Of a DNA stretch of 64,000 nt, positions 44,047 through 53,219 are shown piece by piece (positions within the stretch are counted from its first letter, which is position 1; each line of letters opens with the position of its first letter). This stretch comes from Paracoccaceae bacterium (GTDB lineage Bacteria > Pseudomonadota > Alphaproteobacteria > Rhodobacterales > Rhodobacteraceae). The notes under the pieces were generated by a model. That model ran no database searches, was not told the origin of the DNA, and was given only the letters and a program-made list of their open reading frames with translations. The position numbers and the translations under genes were made by a program. The stretch lies in NCBI GenBank assembly GCA_030758115.1, contig JANREX010000050.1, positions 1 through 64,000 on the forward strand, read 5' to 3'.

Positions 44047-46974
44047 ATGTTTGCAGAGCTGTGCATCACCTCGAATTTCACCTTTCTCACCGGGGCCTCG
44101 CACCCCGAGGAATTCATGCAGCGTGCCGCCAGCCTGGGCATCGCGGCCATCGCCATCGCCGATCACAACACGGTCGCGGGGATCGTGCGCGCCCATGCCG
44201 GCGCGCGCGAGATTGCGCGTCAGGTGGCCGAACGGCAGGCGCATCAGGCGCAGCATGGTCTGATCGGTCCACCCGACCCCACATGCGGTGCTGATGATCA
44301 GGGTCCGCGCTTCACCTGCCCGCGCCTGATCCCCGCCGCCACGCTGCATCTGGCCGAAGGGCTTGTGCTGACCGCCTTGCCGGAAAACCGGACGGGCTGG
44401 GCGCATCTGTGCCGTCTGCTGACCCTTGGCCGTCGGCGCGCGCCCAAGGGCGGATGCGATCTGCGCCTGGCCGATCTGGAGGGGCAGACCGAGGGGCTGC
44501 ATCTGTTGCTGCACCCGCCGCAAGAGCCAAGGTCCGAGAGCGGCGCGGGCGATTGGCTGCCACAGGCGCGCGGCCTGACGCGCCGCCTTGCCACCCGGAT
44601 GCATCTCGTGATGGCTCCCCGCTATGACGGGCAGGACCGCGCCCGCTTCGACCGTCTTGCCCGGCTGGCGGCCAGCCTGGGCATTTCCACGCTGGCCTCG
44701 GCCACGCCGCTCATGCATGAAGGCCGCCGCCGCCAGATGGCGGATGTGCTGACCGCGATCCGTACCGGCACCACGGTCGATCGGCTGGGCCGCGCGGCGC
44801 TGGCCAATGGCGAGCAGCGCCTGCGATCTGAGGCGGAACTGCGCCGCCTGCTGGGTCCCCATGCCGCCGCCGTGGACAGGGCCGGTCAGCTTGCAGAACG
44901 TCTCACCTTCTCGCTGGACGAATTGCGCTATGAATACCCTTCCGAGGTCGCGGGCAATGAAACCGCCGCCGCCCGCTTGCGCCGCCTGGCCCTGGCCGGT
45001 CTGGACTGGCGCTATCCCGAAGGCGCGCCGGATCGTGTGCGCGGGATGCTGGAGCATGAGCTGACCCTGATCAGCAAGCTGAAGTATGAACCCTATTTCC
45101 TGACCGTGCATGACATCGTCGATTTCGCGCGCGGGCGCGGCATCCTGTGCCAGGGGCGCGGATCGGCGGCCAATTCGGTGGTCTGCTACTGCCTTGGCGT
45201 CACCTCGGTATCCCCCGAGATCGGCACGATGGTGTTCGAGCGTTTCGTCTCCGAGGCCCGCGACGAGCCCCCCGATATCGACGTCGATTTCGAACATGAA
45301 CGGCGCGAGGAGGTGATCCAGCATATCTATGACCGCTACGGCCGTCACCGTGCCGGGCTTTGCGCCACCGTGATCCATTATCGCGGCAAGCGCGCCATCC
45401 GCGAGGTGGGGGCGGCGATGGGCCTGTCGCAGGATACGGTCGCGGCCCTCAGTTCGCAGCTTTGGGGGTTCTACGGCATGTCCGGCACCGAGGAGGCCCG
45501 CCTGCGCGAGATCGGGCTGGACCCGACCGAGCCGCGCCTGGCGCGCACCATGGCCCTGATCCACGAGATCGTGGGCTTTCCCCGCCACCTCAGCCAGCAT
45601 GTCGGCGGTTTCATCATCACCGAAGGCCGCCTGGACGAATTGGTGCCGATCGAGAATGCCGCGATGGAAGGGCGGACGGTGATCTGCTGGGACAAGGACG
45701 ACATCGATACGCTGGGCATCCTCAAGGTCGATGTCCTCAGCCTCGGCATGCTGACCTGCATCCGCAAGGCCTTCGACCTGATCGCGCAGCATCACGGCAC
45801 AAGGCACCGGCTGGCCACGCTGCCGCCCGAGGATCCGCGCGTTTATGACATGCTGTGCCGGGCCGATTCCGTAGGTGTGTTCCAGGTGGAAAGCCGCGCG
45901 CAGATGAATTTCCTGCCCCGGATGAAGCCACGCTGCTTCTACGATCTGGTGATCGAGGTGGCGATCGTGCGCCCCGGTCCCATTCAGGGCGACATGGTGC
46001 ACCCCTACCTGCGCCGCCGCAATGGCGAGGAGAAGATGGAATTCCCCTCGGATGCCTTGGGCGAAGTGCTGGCCAAGACGCTGGGCGTGCCGCTGTTTCA
46101 GGAACAGGCGATGCAGATCGCCATCATCGGCGCGGGCTTCACCCCGGACGAGGCGGATCGTCTGCGCCGGTCGCTTGCCACCTTCAAGAAACACGGCAAT
46201 GTGTCGGAATTCCGCACGCGGTTCCTGCGCGGCATGGCGCGCAACGGCTATGACATGGATTTCGCCGAAAGGTGCTTCAGCCAGATCGAAGGCTTTGGCA
46301 GCTATGGCTTTCCCGAAAGCCATGCGGCCAGTTTCGCGCTTCTGGTCTATGCCTCGGCCTGGCTCAAATGCCACCATCCCGGCATTTTCGCCTGTGCGCT
46401 GCTGAATGCGCAGCCCATGGGCTTTTATGCGCCCGCGCAGATCATCCGCGATGCGCGCGAACATGGCGTGCAGGTGCGGCCCGTCTGCGTGAACAACAGC
46501 TATTGGGATAATGTGATGGAACCCGACGGGCTGGGCGGGCTGGCGCTGCGCCTTGGGTTTCGCCAGATCAAGGGCCTGCGCGAGGATGACGCCGCATGGC
46601 TGTCGGCGGCGCGCGGCAATGGCTATCTGTCGGTCGCCGATGTCTGGCGCCGGGCGGGGCTGGCCCCTGTGGTCGTGGCCCGTCTGGCCGAGGCCGATGC
46701 CTTTGCCGGGCTGGGGCTGACCCGCCGCCAGGCGCTGTGGGAGGCCAAGGCCCTGACCGCCGATGCGCCCCTGCCGCTGTTCGCGTTGGACATGGACGGC
46801 GAAGGCATCGTGGAGCCCGCCGCCCATCTGCCGCAGATGACTCTGGGCGAGGAGGTGGTCGAGGATTACGTCGCCATGCGCCTGTCGCTCAGGGCGCATC
46901 CCCTGGCGTTGCTGCGTCCGCTGCTGACCCCTGCACCCGCGCCGCGCGGCGCGCCAGCTTTGCCGCAAGGTTGA
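44047..46974 (+). CDS. dnaE2: Error-prone DNA polymerase DnaE2, C-terminally truncated
   Basis: 975 residues. N-terminal PHP domain (FAELCITSNFTFLTGASHPEEF), then the C-family polymerase core with catalytic aspartates in PPDIDVDFEHE (D410, D412, D414), QGRGSAANSVVCYCLG, LSQHVGGF, and VEVAIVRPGPIQGDMVHPYLRRR, all DnaE2 hallmarks. It performs SOS translesion synthesis. Full-length DnaE2 is about 1050-1120 residues and ends with an OB-fold; here the frame stops soon after SLRAHPLALLRPLL, so that region of roughly 100-150 residues is missing. The last 28 codons lie antisense to the Fe-S protein gene. imuA and imuB, its usual partners, are not adjacent. Confidence 0.9.
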   Translation: MFAELCITSNFTFLTGASHPEEFMQRAASLGIAAIAIADHNTVAGIVRAHAGAREIARQVAERQAHQAQHGLIGPPDPTCGADDQGPRFTCPRLIPAATLHLAEGLVLTALPENRTGWAHLCRLLTLGRRRAPKGGCDLRLADLEGQTEGLHLLLHPPQEPRSESGAGDWLPQARGLTRRLATRMHLVMAPRYDGQDRARFDRLARLAASLGISTLASATPLMHEGRRRQMADVLTAIRTGTTVDRLGRAALANGEQRLRSEAELRRLLGPHAAAVDRAGQLAERLTFSLDELRYEYPSEVAGNETAAARLRRLALAGLDWRYPEGAPDRVRGMLEHELTLISKLKYEPYFLTVHDIVDFARGRGILCQGRGSAANSVVCYCLGVTSVSPEIGTMVFERFVSEARDEPPDIDVDFEHERREEVIQHIYDRYGRHRAGLCATVIHYRGKRAIREVGAAMGLSQDTVAALSSQLWGFYGMSGTEEARLREIGLDPTEPRLARTMALIHEIVGFPRHLSQHVGGFIITEGRLDELVPIENAAMEGRTVICWDKDDIDTLGILKVDVLSLGMLTCIRKAFDLIAQHHGTRHRLATLPPEDPRVYDMLCRADSVGVFQVESRAQMNFLPRMKPRCFYDLVIEVAIVRPGPIQGDMVHPYLRRRNGEEKMEFPSDALGEVLAKTLGVPLFQEQAMQIAIIGAGFTPDEADRLRRSLATFKKHGNVSEFRTRFLRGMARNGYDMDFAERCFSQIEGFGSYGFPESHAASFALLVYASAWLKCHHPGIFACALLNAQPMGFYAPAQIIRDAREHGVQVRPVCVNNSYWDNVMEPDGLGGLALRLGFRQIKGLREDDAAWLSAARGNGYLSVADVWRRAGLAPVVVARLAEADAFAGLGLTRRQALWEAKALTADAPLPLFALDMDGEGIVEPAAHLPQMTLGEEVVEDYVAMRLSLRAHPLALLRPLLTPAPAPRGAPALPQG

Positions 46975-47908
46975 GGCCGACACCGGGGCGCGACCAGGGA
47001 CAGACGGCAATGCAGATCGCGCAGCCGTTGGTCTGGTTGAAGAAAGGCAGGCAGCGGTCGAAATCCACGTACCATTTCTCCAGCCCGCGCACGGTCTGCT
47101 TGTCGGGTGCGATGGCCATGGGCGGGCAGGCGTCCTCGCAGATGCGGCAACTGGCGCAGAAATCGTCGATGCCATGGTTTTGCGGCGGGGTCGGCGCAAA
47201 GGGCGCATCCGTCAGCACCGCAGACAGCCTGAAGGATGATCCCATCTCGGCGTCGATGATCGAGCCATGCTTGCCCAGTTCGCCGAAACCGCAGGCCAGC
47301 GCGGGCGGGATCAGCAAGAGCTTGCCCGCCATCGGCCCTGTCACCGGTTCCGCCTCCCATCCCTGCTGGCGCAGCCAGCCGGCCACGGCCTTGGCGACAC
47401 CTGCCGCGCGGCCGTATTGGCGGATCACCTCGCCGCCCGCCTCGGCCTCGGGTGCCGCGCTGATCGCATCGAAATCATGCTGCACGCCCAGAACGATCAC
47501 CCGCGATTGCGCGATGCTCTGCCCCTCGTAAATCCAGGCCGGGTCCATCACCGCCACGCCGGTCTTCTCGCAAATCCCTTCCGTGACGAACCGCGACAGC
47601 GATGCGGTCCATTCCTCTGGCGTGCGGGTCACCGGCGGGCCGTCAAGGTCTGCCAGCGGCGCGTTCAGGATCGCCTGCCGTTCCGCCCGCGCCGCCACGA
47701 TGGGGGCGGCATCGGGATCGACGGTATAGAACCAGCGCTGCATCGCGCCATGGGGGATGTCGTCGGGATCGGGCGCCCAGTAGACCACACGCGCGGGGCG
47801 CGGCGCATTCTCGCCCAGGCCGTTGATCGCATTGCCCGACACGGACGGCGCCAGCGCCATCTGCGCGGGGTCCGGGACAAAGGGGCGATAGGGGTTCTCG
47901 CGTGGCAT
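46889..47908 (-). CDS. Reductive-dehalogenase-like/QueG-related 4Fe-4S protein
   Basis: 339 residues. Two Fe-S clusters are predicted from C251, C254, C257, C261 (CASCRICEDACPP) and C286, C296, C299, C303 (CAICIAVCPW). Upstream, LIPPALACGFGELGKHG and AEMGSSFRLSAVLTD match the cobalamin-binding core shared by reductive dehalogenases and epoxyqueuosine reductase. It lacks a Tat signal, so it is probably cytoplasmic and not a respiratory enzyme. Length and N-terminus differ from QueG proper. The 3' end overlaps dnaE2 by 86 bp tail to tail. Substrate unknown. Confidence 0.78.
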   Translation of the reverse strand: MPRENPYRPFVPDPAQMALAPSVSGNAINGLGENAPRPARVVYWAPDPDDIPHGAMQRWFYTVDPDAAPIVAARAERQAILNAPLADLDGPPVTRTPEEWTASLSRFVTEGICEKTGVAVMDPAWIYEGQSIAQSRVIVLGVQHDFDAISAAPEAEAGGEVIRQYGRAAGVAKAVAGWLRQQGWEAEPVTGPMAGKLLLIPPALACGFGELGKHGSIIDAEMGSSFRLSAVLTDAPFAPTPPQNHGIDDFCASCRICEDACPPMAIAPDKQTVRGLEKWYVDFDRCLPFFNQTNGCAICIAVCPWSRPGVGLNLAAKLARRAARVQGSAADAATPGDAP

Positions 47909-47972
47909 GGGGCCAGCCTACACCGGCCCGGCCCCCACCATGCAAGTGATTTGACGCGCGCGCGTCAGCGCA

Positions 47973-49265
47973 TCAGCGCTTCAGCAGGGCCAGAACGTCC
48001 TGGCTGGGAAAGCCGTCAGGCTGCACACCGATCGACCGCTGGAAGGCGCGGATCGCCTCGGTCGTATTGGGGCCGATGATCCCGTCGATCTTCTCGATCC
48101 CGAAACCGCGCGCCTGCAGGCGCTGCTGCATCTCCATCCGCTCGTCGAAGGACAGCGGCGCATAGCCGCGCGGCCAGGGTGTCTGGATCTCGGGACCGCC
48201 CTTGATCCGGTCGGACAGGTGGCCCACCCCGATCACATAGGCATCTGCCCTGTTGTAGCGCTCGATCACCGCGAAATTGTCGAAAATCATGAAGGCCGCC
48301 CCAGCCGTGCCCGCGGGCAGCAGGATCGAGGCCGCGCCATGGTTGGGCACCGCACGCCCGTTCATGTCGGTCACGCCCATCGCCGCCCAATCCGAGGGGG
48401 CGCGCTTGATGTCGCGCTTGGCAAGGCCCGCGTTGAACCCGGCGGGCAGGCGCACTTCGACGCCCCATGGCTGGCCCTTGGTCCAGCCGAACCGCTTGAG
48501 ATAGGCGGCGGTCGAGGCCAGCGCATCGGTGGGATCGTCCGACCAGATGTCGCGCTTGCCATCGCCGGTGAAATCCACCGCATAGGCCAGGTAGGACGTC
48601 GGGATGAACTGGGTATGGCCCATGGCCCCCGCCCAGCTGCCGGTCATGCTGCGCGGGTCCACATCGCCGGCCTGAATGATCTGAAGCGCCGCGATCAGCT
48701 GCGCCTCGAAGAAGGCGCCGCGCCGCCCGTCATGGGCAAGTGTCGCCAGCGACTGGATCACGTCCATCGTGCCGCGCCGCTCGCCATAGGCGCTTTCCAG
48801 CCCCCAGACGGCGGTGACGACCTCTTTCTCGACGCCGAAACGATCCTCGATCGCCTGCAGGGCGCGGCGGTGCTTTTGCAGCGCGGCCTGGCCATTCTCG
48901 ATCCGCACGGGTGATGCGGCGCTGTCCAGATAATCCCAGATCTGGCGGGTGAATTCCGCCTGATTGCGGTCCCGCTCGATCACCAGCGGGTCATATCCGA
49001 TCCCGGAAAAGGCGCGTTGCAGCACATCCGGGCGGATGCCCTGTGCCTGTGCGCGGCCGCGGAACCCCGCGGCCCAGCGTTCGAAAGCGGCCCGCGTTTC
49101 GGCTGAAACGGCGGGTGCCAGTGTGGCCGGGGCCGCGGTTCTCTGCACCGTCGACAGGGCCGCTGGCCGCGCCTCGGGGCGCAGGGACCGTTCGACCGGT
49201 CCCGCGCATGCGGAATTCGTCATCAGGATCACCGCTGACAGTGGAATCAGGAATGTCTTGCTCAT
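47973..49265 (-). CDS. Lytic murein transglycosylase (MltB/SLT_2) with peptidoglycan-binding domain
   Basis: 430 residues. Signal peptide with Cys at residue 20 (NSAC, a poor lipobox), a transglycosylase domain with catalytic E157 (AVWGLESAYGERRG) and SWAGAMGHTQFIPTSY, and a C-terminal PG_binding_1 domain (about 365-428, GFGIEKIDGIIGPNTTEAIRAFQ). It cleaves the glycan strand with formation of 1,6-anhydro-MurNAc. Periplasmic or outer-membrane attached. Monocistronic. Confidence 0.93.
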   Translation of the reverse strand: MSKTFLIPLSAVILMTNSACAGPVERSLRPEARPAALSTVQRTAAPATLAPAVSAETRAAFERWAAGFRGRAQAQGIRPDVLQRAFSGIGYDPLVIERDRNQAEFTRQIWDYLDSAASPVRIENGQAALQKHRRALQAIEDRFGVEKEVVTAVWGLESAYGERRGTMDVIQSLATLAHDGRRGAFFEAQLIAALQIIQAGDVDPRSMTGSWAGAMGHTQFIPTSYLAYAVDFTGDGKRDIWSDDPTDALASTAAYLKRFGWTKGQPWGVEVRLPAGFNAGLAKRDIKRAPSDWAAMGVTDMNGRAVPNHGAASILLPAGTAGAAFMIFDNFAVIERYNRADAYVIGVGHLSDRIKGGPEIQTPWPRGYAPLSFDERMEMQQRLQARGFGIEKIDGIIGPNTTEAIRAFQRSIGVQPDGFPSQDVLALLKR

Positions 49266-49393
49266 GTGCCCGGCCTCGCTTGTGCTTGGTCATTTTCGGC
49301 AATGGTAGCGCAAGCGCGGTCGTTGCAAAAGCGTTCTGTCAAGGCGCGCGCGGGTGCCGCAGGGTTCCGCCTACGGGGCCGCGCGCCCCCCTC

Positions 49394-51646
49394 CTAGCGG
49401 CGGCGATCCGCCTTGCGTTTCAGCTTGGCGGCCTTGTGTTTTGCCTTGCCCAAGGCGCGCTTGGGCGGCTTGCCGCGCCCGGCTGGCGGACCCTTTGGCA
49501 TATCCCGGCCTTCGATGCTGATCAGTTCCAGCGCGATGCCCCCCGTGACGGGGGCGGCTTCGGTCAGCTTGACCCGCACGCGCTGCCCCAGCCCGATGGT
49601 CAGACCGGTCTGCGAGCCCATCAGCGTGCCCTTGTCGCGGTCGAAGTGGAAATATTCATTGCCCAGCGACCGGATCGGGATCAGCCCGTCGGCGCCCGTT
49701 TCATCCAGTTTCACGAAGGCGCCGAACTTGGCGATGCCGCTGATCCGTCCGGTGAATTCCGCGCCCAGCCGGTCCGACAGGAAAGCCGCGAGGTAGCGAT
49801 CGTTGGTGTCCCTCTCGGCCATCATCGAACGCCGCTCGGTCTCGCTGATATGCTGGGCGGTCGCCTCCAGCCGGTCGATTTCCTGATGGCTCAACCCGTC
49901 ATCGCCCCATTGATGCGCCGAGATCAGCGCGCGGTGCACCACCAGATCCGAATAGCGGCGAATGGGCGAAGTGAAATGTGCATAGGCCTGCAAGGCCAGC
50001 CCGAAATGGCCGAAGTTCGACGGGCTGTAATAGGCTTGCGTCATGGCGCGCAGGGTCGAGATGTTGATCAGCTCGTCATGATCCGTGCCTTCGGCCTGCG
50101 CCAGCAGCGCGTTCAGATGCGCGGTCTTCAACACTTGTCCCTTGGCCAGCACCAGGCCGGCCGCCTCTGCGGTATCGCGCAACGCCTCAAGCTTTTCGGG
50201 GCTGGGTTCCTCGTGGACCCGGAACAGCAGGGGCGAGCGTCGGGTGATCAGGGTTTCGGCGGCGGCGACATTGGCCAGCACCATGAATTCCTCGATCAGA
50301 CGATGCGCGTCCAGCCGTTCGGCGAAGTTGACCGATGTCACCTTGCCCTCGTCCGACAGGATCACCTTGCGTTCAGGCAGGTCCAGATCCAGCGGCTGGC
50401 GGCGCGCGCGCGCCTTTACCAGCGTGTCATAGGCGGCGTAAAGCGGGTTGATGACCAGCTCCATCAGGGGCGCGCATTTCTCGTTCGGCGCACCGTCACG
50501 CGCTTCTTGAACCTCGCGGTAATTCAGCGAGGCGACAGAGCGCATCAGCCCGCGCACGAAGCGGTGACCGATCTTCTGGCCGGTGGCGTCCACCTGCATG
50601 CGCAGGGCGATGCAGGCGCGCGGCACGCCTTCATGCAAGGAACACAGATCGCCCGACAGACGGTCCGGCAGCATCGGCACCACGCGGTCCGGGAAATAGC
50701 TGGAGTTGCCGCGCTTGCGCGCCTCGATATCCAGGGCCGAACCGGTGTGGACGTAATGCGCCACATCGGCGATGGCGACCCAGATCACATGGCCGCCGGC
50801 ATTGGCGGGATCATCGTCGGCATGGGCCCAGCAGGCATCGTCATGGTCGCGCGCATCCCAGGGATCGATCGTGATCAGGGGCATGTCGCGCATGTCCTCG
50901 CGCCCCGACAGGCCTGCGGGTTTCATCGCATCGGCCTCGGCGATCACCTCGTCCGGGAAATCGTCGGGAATGCCGTGCTGGTGGATGGCGATCAGCGATA
51001 CCGCCTTGGGGGCGGATGGATCGCCCAGCCGGTTGATGATCCTTGCGCGCGGCAGGCCCATCCGGGCCTTGGGTCCGGCCTGTTCCGCCTCGACCAGCTC
51101 GCCATCCTTGGCGCCGCCGGTGGCGCCCTCGGGCACCTGCCATTCCTTGCCGTCACCCTTGTCGATGGGCAGGATGCGCCCGCCTTCGGATGTCTTGCGG
51201 AAGACACCCAGAACGCGGGCCGGGTTGGTGCCGATACGGCGGATCAGCCGGCCTTCGTAATGATGCGTCTGCCCGCGCACCTCGGTCAGGCGCGCCAGGA
51301 TGCGGTCGCCTTCGCCCAGGGCCGGGTCCGTGGCGCGCGCGATCATCAGGATGCGCGGCTCGGGGCCTTCGCCGGTCCATTCCAGCGGGCGGGCGGTCAT
51401 GTCGCCTTCCGCATTGGGCGGGCCGACCTGCACGATGCTGACAGGTGGCAGGCGATCGGGGTCGCGATAGGTTTTCTTGCGCTTCTCAAGATGCCCCTCA
51501 TCCTCAAGTTCCTTGAGGATGCGCTTCAGATCAATCCGCGCGGCCCCCTTGATACCGAAGGCCTTGGCGATATCGCGTTTCGCGGTGAGGGTCGGGTGGT
51601 CGGCGATCCAGTTGAGGATCTCGGCCTTTGTGGGAAGCTGGCTCAT
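49394..51646 (-). CDS. rnr: Ribonuclease R
   Basis: 750 residues: N-terminal helix-turn-helix (RDIAKAFGIKGAARIDLKRIL), cold-shock domains, RNB catalytic domain with the acidic cluster IDPWDARDHDDA (Mg-binding aspartates), S1 domain (FTGRISGIAKFGAFVKL) and a Lys/Arg-rich tail (PPKRALGKAKHKAAKLKRKA) that helps degrade structured RNA. It is a processive 3'-5' exoribonuclease. 87 bp downstream of dapE; a shared transcript is possible. Confidence 0.96.
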   Translation of the reverse strand: MSQLPTKAEILNWIADHPTLTAKRDIAKAFGIKGAARIDLKRILKELEDEGHLEKRKKTYRDPDRLPPVSIVQVGPPNAEGDMTARPLEWTGEGPEPRILMIARATDPALGEGDRILARLTEVRGQTHHYEGRLIRRIGTNPARVLGVFRKTSEGGRILPIDKGDGKEWQVPEGATGGAKDGELVEAEQAGPKARMGLPRARIINRLGDPSAPKAVSLIAIHQHGIPDDFPDEVIAEADAMKPAGLSGREDMRDMPLITIDPWDARDHDDACWAHADDDPANAGGHVIWVAIADVAHYVHTGSALDIEARKRGNSSYFPDRVVPMLPDRLSGDLCSLHEGVPRACIALRMQVDATGQKIGHRFVRGLMRSVASLNYREVQEARDGAPNEKCAPLMELVINPLYAAYDTLVKARARRQPLDLDLPERKVILSDEGKVTSVNFAERLDAHRLIEEFMVLANVAAAETLITRRSPLLFRVHEEPSPEKLEALRDTAEAAGLVLAKGQVLKTAHLNALLAQAEGTDHDELINISTLRAMTQAYYSPSNFGHFGLALQAYAHFTSPIRRYSDLVVHRALISAHQWGDDGLSHQEIDRLEATAQHISETERRSMMAERDTNDRYLAAFLSDRLGAEFTGRISGIAKFGAFVKLDETGADGLIPIRSLGNEYFHFDRDKGTLMGSQTGLTIGLGQRVRVKLTEAAPVTGGIALELISIEGRDMPKGPPAGRGKPPKRALGKAKHKAAKLKRKADRRR

Positions 51647-51733
51647 GCTGCCGAAGTAGCACAGGTGCCGGGTGCCGTCATGGGGGAATCGATGGTCCGG
51701 CCCTGCGAATAGTCCGTCGGAGACACGCTTGCC

Positions 51734-52903
51734 TCAGCCGAAATAGCTGCGCAGAATGCGGGTGTAGATCGCCTTGAGCTGATGGATATGGGCGATTTCG
51801 ACCCGTTCATCGACCTGGTGCATGGTGCGGCCGACAAGGCCGAATTCCACGACCGGGCAGTGATCCTTGACGAATCTTGCGTCCGAGGTCCCCCCCGAGG
51901 TGGACAGGACCGGCACCACATTGGTCTCCGCCTGCACCGCCGCGCCGACCATGTCCGACAGCGCGCCGGGCGGGGTCAGAAAGCTTTCGCCTGAGATCTT
52001 GATGCTCATCGCCACCTGCACATCGAATTCGGTGGCTACCCTGTCGGCTTCGGCGCGCAGCCAATCGGTCAGGCTGGCGCCCGAATGGATGTCATTGAAG
52101 CGGATGTTGACGCTGGCGCGGCATTGGGCGGGAATCACGTTGGTGGCGGGATTGCCCGTGTCGATGGTCACGACGGCCAGTGTTGACGGGTCGAAATGAT
52201 CGTTGCCCTTGTCCAGTTCATGGCTGGACAGCCGGTCCATCAGCCGCGCCATCGCAGGCAGCGGGTTCTTGGCGCGGTGCGGATAGGCCGAATGGCCCTG
52301 CACGCCCGTCACCGTGAAGAACGCGGTCAGCGATCCGCGCCGCCCGATCTTGATCATCTCGCCCATGCGTTCGGGGCAGGTGGGTTCGCCCACGAGGCAG
52401 ACGCTCATCGCTTCGCCGTTGTCGCGCATCCAGTCCAGAAGGGCGGTGGTGCCGTCCACGGCATCGCCCTCCTCGTCGCCGGTGATGGTCAGGATCATGG
52501 CCCCGTCGGGCGGGGTCTGGCGCACGAAATCAATGGCTGCGGCGGCAAAGGCGGCCACGCCCGATTTCATGTCGGTCGCCCCGCGTCCCCAGATCTGGCC
52601 GTCCTTGATCACCCCGCCGAAGGGCGGCACGGTCCACGCGGCCTCGTCGCCCACTGGCACCACATCCGTATGCCCGTTGAAACCGAAGGTATGAGGATGC
52701 CCCTTGGCGCCCCAGCGGGCGAACAGGTTCGATACCGCGCCCCGATCGACGCGGGTGCAGGCAAAGCCCGCGCTTTCCAGCAGGTCCTGCAACAGCACAA
52801 GCGCGCCCCCCTCCTCAGGCGTGACCGAGGGGCAGCGGATCAGTTGCACGGTCAGATCGGCGGGATCGACCGGGGCGGGCGCAGTGCTGTGTGTCTGGGC
52901 CAT
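51734..52903 (-). CDS. dapE: Succinyl-diaminopimelate desuccinylase
   Basis: 389 residues, M20 family. Zinc-site residues are visible at H78 and D80 ([13 protein letters not shown]), in [11 protein letters not shown] (bridging Asp), TGDEEGDA (catalytic Glu and ligand) and the terminal [14 protein letters not shown] (ligand His). [13 protein letters not shown] is the DapE N-terminal signature. It hydrolyses N-succinyl-LL-DAP in lysine/cell-wall synthesis. The ATG at 52903 follows AGGACCCCGCCC; the frame extends upstream into the promoter region. Confidence 0.95.
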   Translation of the reverse strand: MAQTHSTAPAPVDPADLTVQLIRCPSVTPEEGGALVLLQDLLESAGFACTRVDRGAVSNLFARWGAKGHPHTFGFNGHTDVVPVGDEAAWTVPPFGGVIKDGQIWGRGATDMKSGVAAFAAAAIDFVRQTPPDGAMILTITGDEEGDAVDGTTALLDWMRDNGEAMSVCLVGEPTCPERMGEMIKIGRRGSLTAFFTVTGVQGHSAYPHRAKNPLPAMARLMDRLSSHELDKGNDHFDPSTLAVVTIDTGNPATNVIPAQCRASVNIRFNDIHSGASLTDWLRAEADRVATEFDVQVAMSIKISGESFLTPPGALSDMVGAAVQAETNVVPVLSTSGGTSDARFVKDHCPVVEFGLVGRTMHQVDERVEIAHIHQLKAIYTRILRSYFG

Positions 52904-53219
52904 GGGCGGGGTCCTTTTTTGGGGTGCTGTATCGATAGACTGCTTTTGCCGTAACGGCAAACAATCAGGGATTGTGCGAATGTGTCGGAAATGGCGCAAT
53001 TTCAGGGCGATAGCGGATGTCTGGACGGAAGAGTGTTAACAGTGCCGAAACGAAAGTGTTAACTGCACGTTAATTAAAAAGACCCGAGGCAGGTCAAAAG
53101 CAGCAGGATCCAACGTGGTCCAGATCAATGAACGTGCCGATTCTTTTCGGCACATGGCGCGCGTTGCGGGTCACTGATCTTGTTCTGTCCTGTCTCAGGC
53201 CAAATGGGGCAGGATTTAA
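52904..53219. other. 316-bp intergenic region between dapE and the Hint operon
   Basis: Divergent promoter region without an ORF. It is the most A+T-rich stretch in the neighbourhood and contains a CtrA-type box and a 9-bp direct repeat (separate entry). The leader from there to the Hint gene start is about 150 bp and shows no further clear structure. Confidence 0.6.
53032..53073 (+). promoter_or_regulatory. CtrA box (TTAA-N7-TTAA) with upstream direct repeat
   Basis: TTAACTGCACGTTAA at 53059-53073 is a perfect match to the CtrA consensus TTAA-N7-TTAA. The 9-mer AGTGTTAAC occurs at 53032-53040 and again at 53055-53063 (23 bp apart, about two helical turns), so the first copy is a CtrA half-site on the same DNA face. 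Position is 150 bp before the choice-of-anchor-L/Hint gene. Confidence 0.65.

Noticed and set aside
42940-47208. 1400-codon minus-strand open frame opposite rppH, methyltransferase and dnaE2
   Set aside because: Antisense shadow with Gln/Arg/Gly-rich composition, crossing three well-supported plus-strand genes.
47973-49265. Calling the lytic transglycosylase a lipoprotein
   Set aside because: The Cys at residue 20 follows N-S-A rather than a canonical lipobox (Leu at -3), so lipidation is uncertain.
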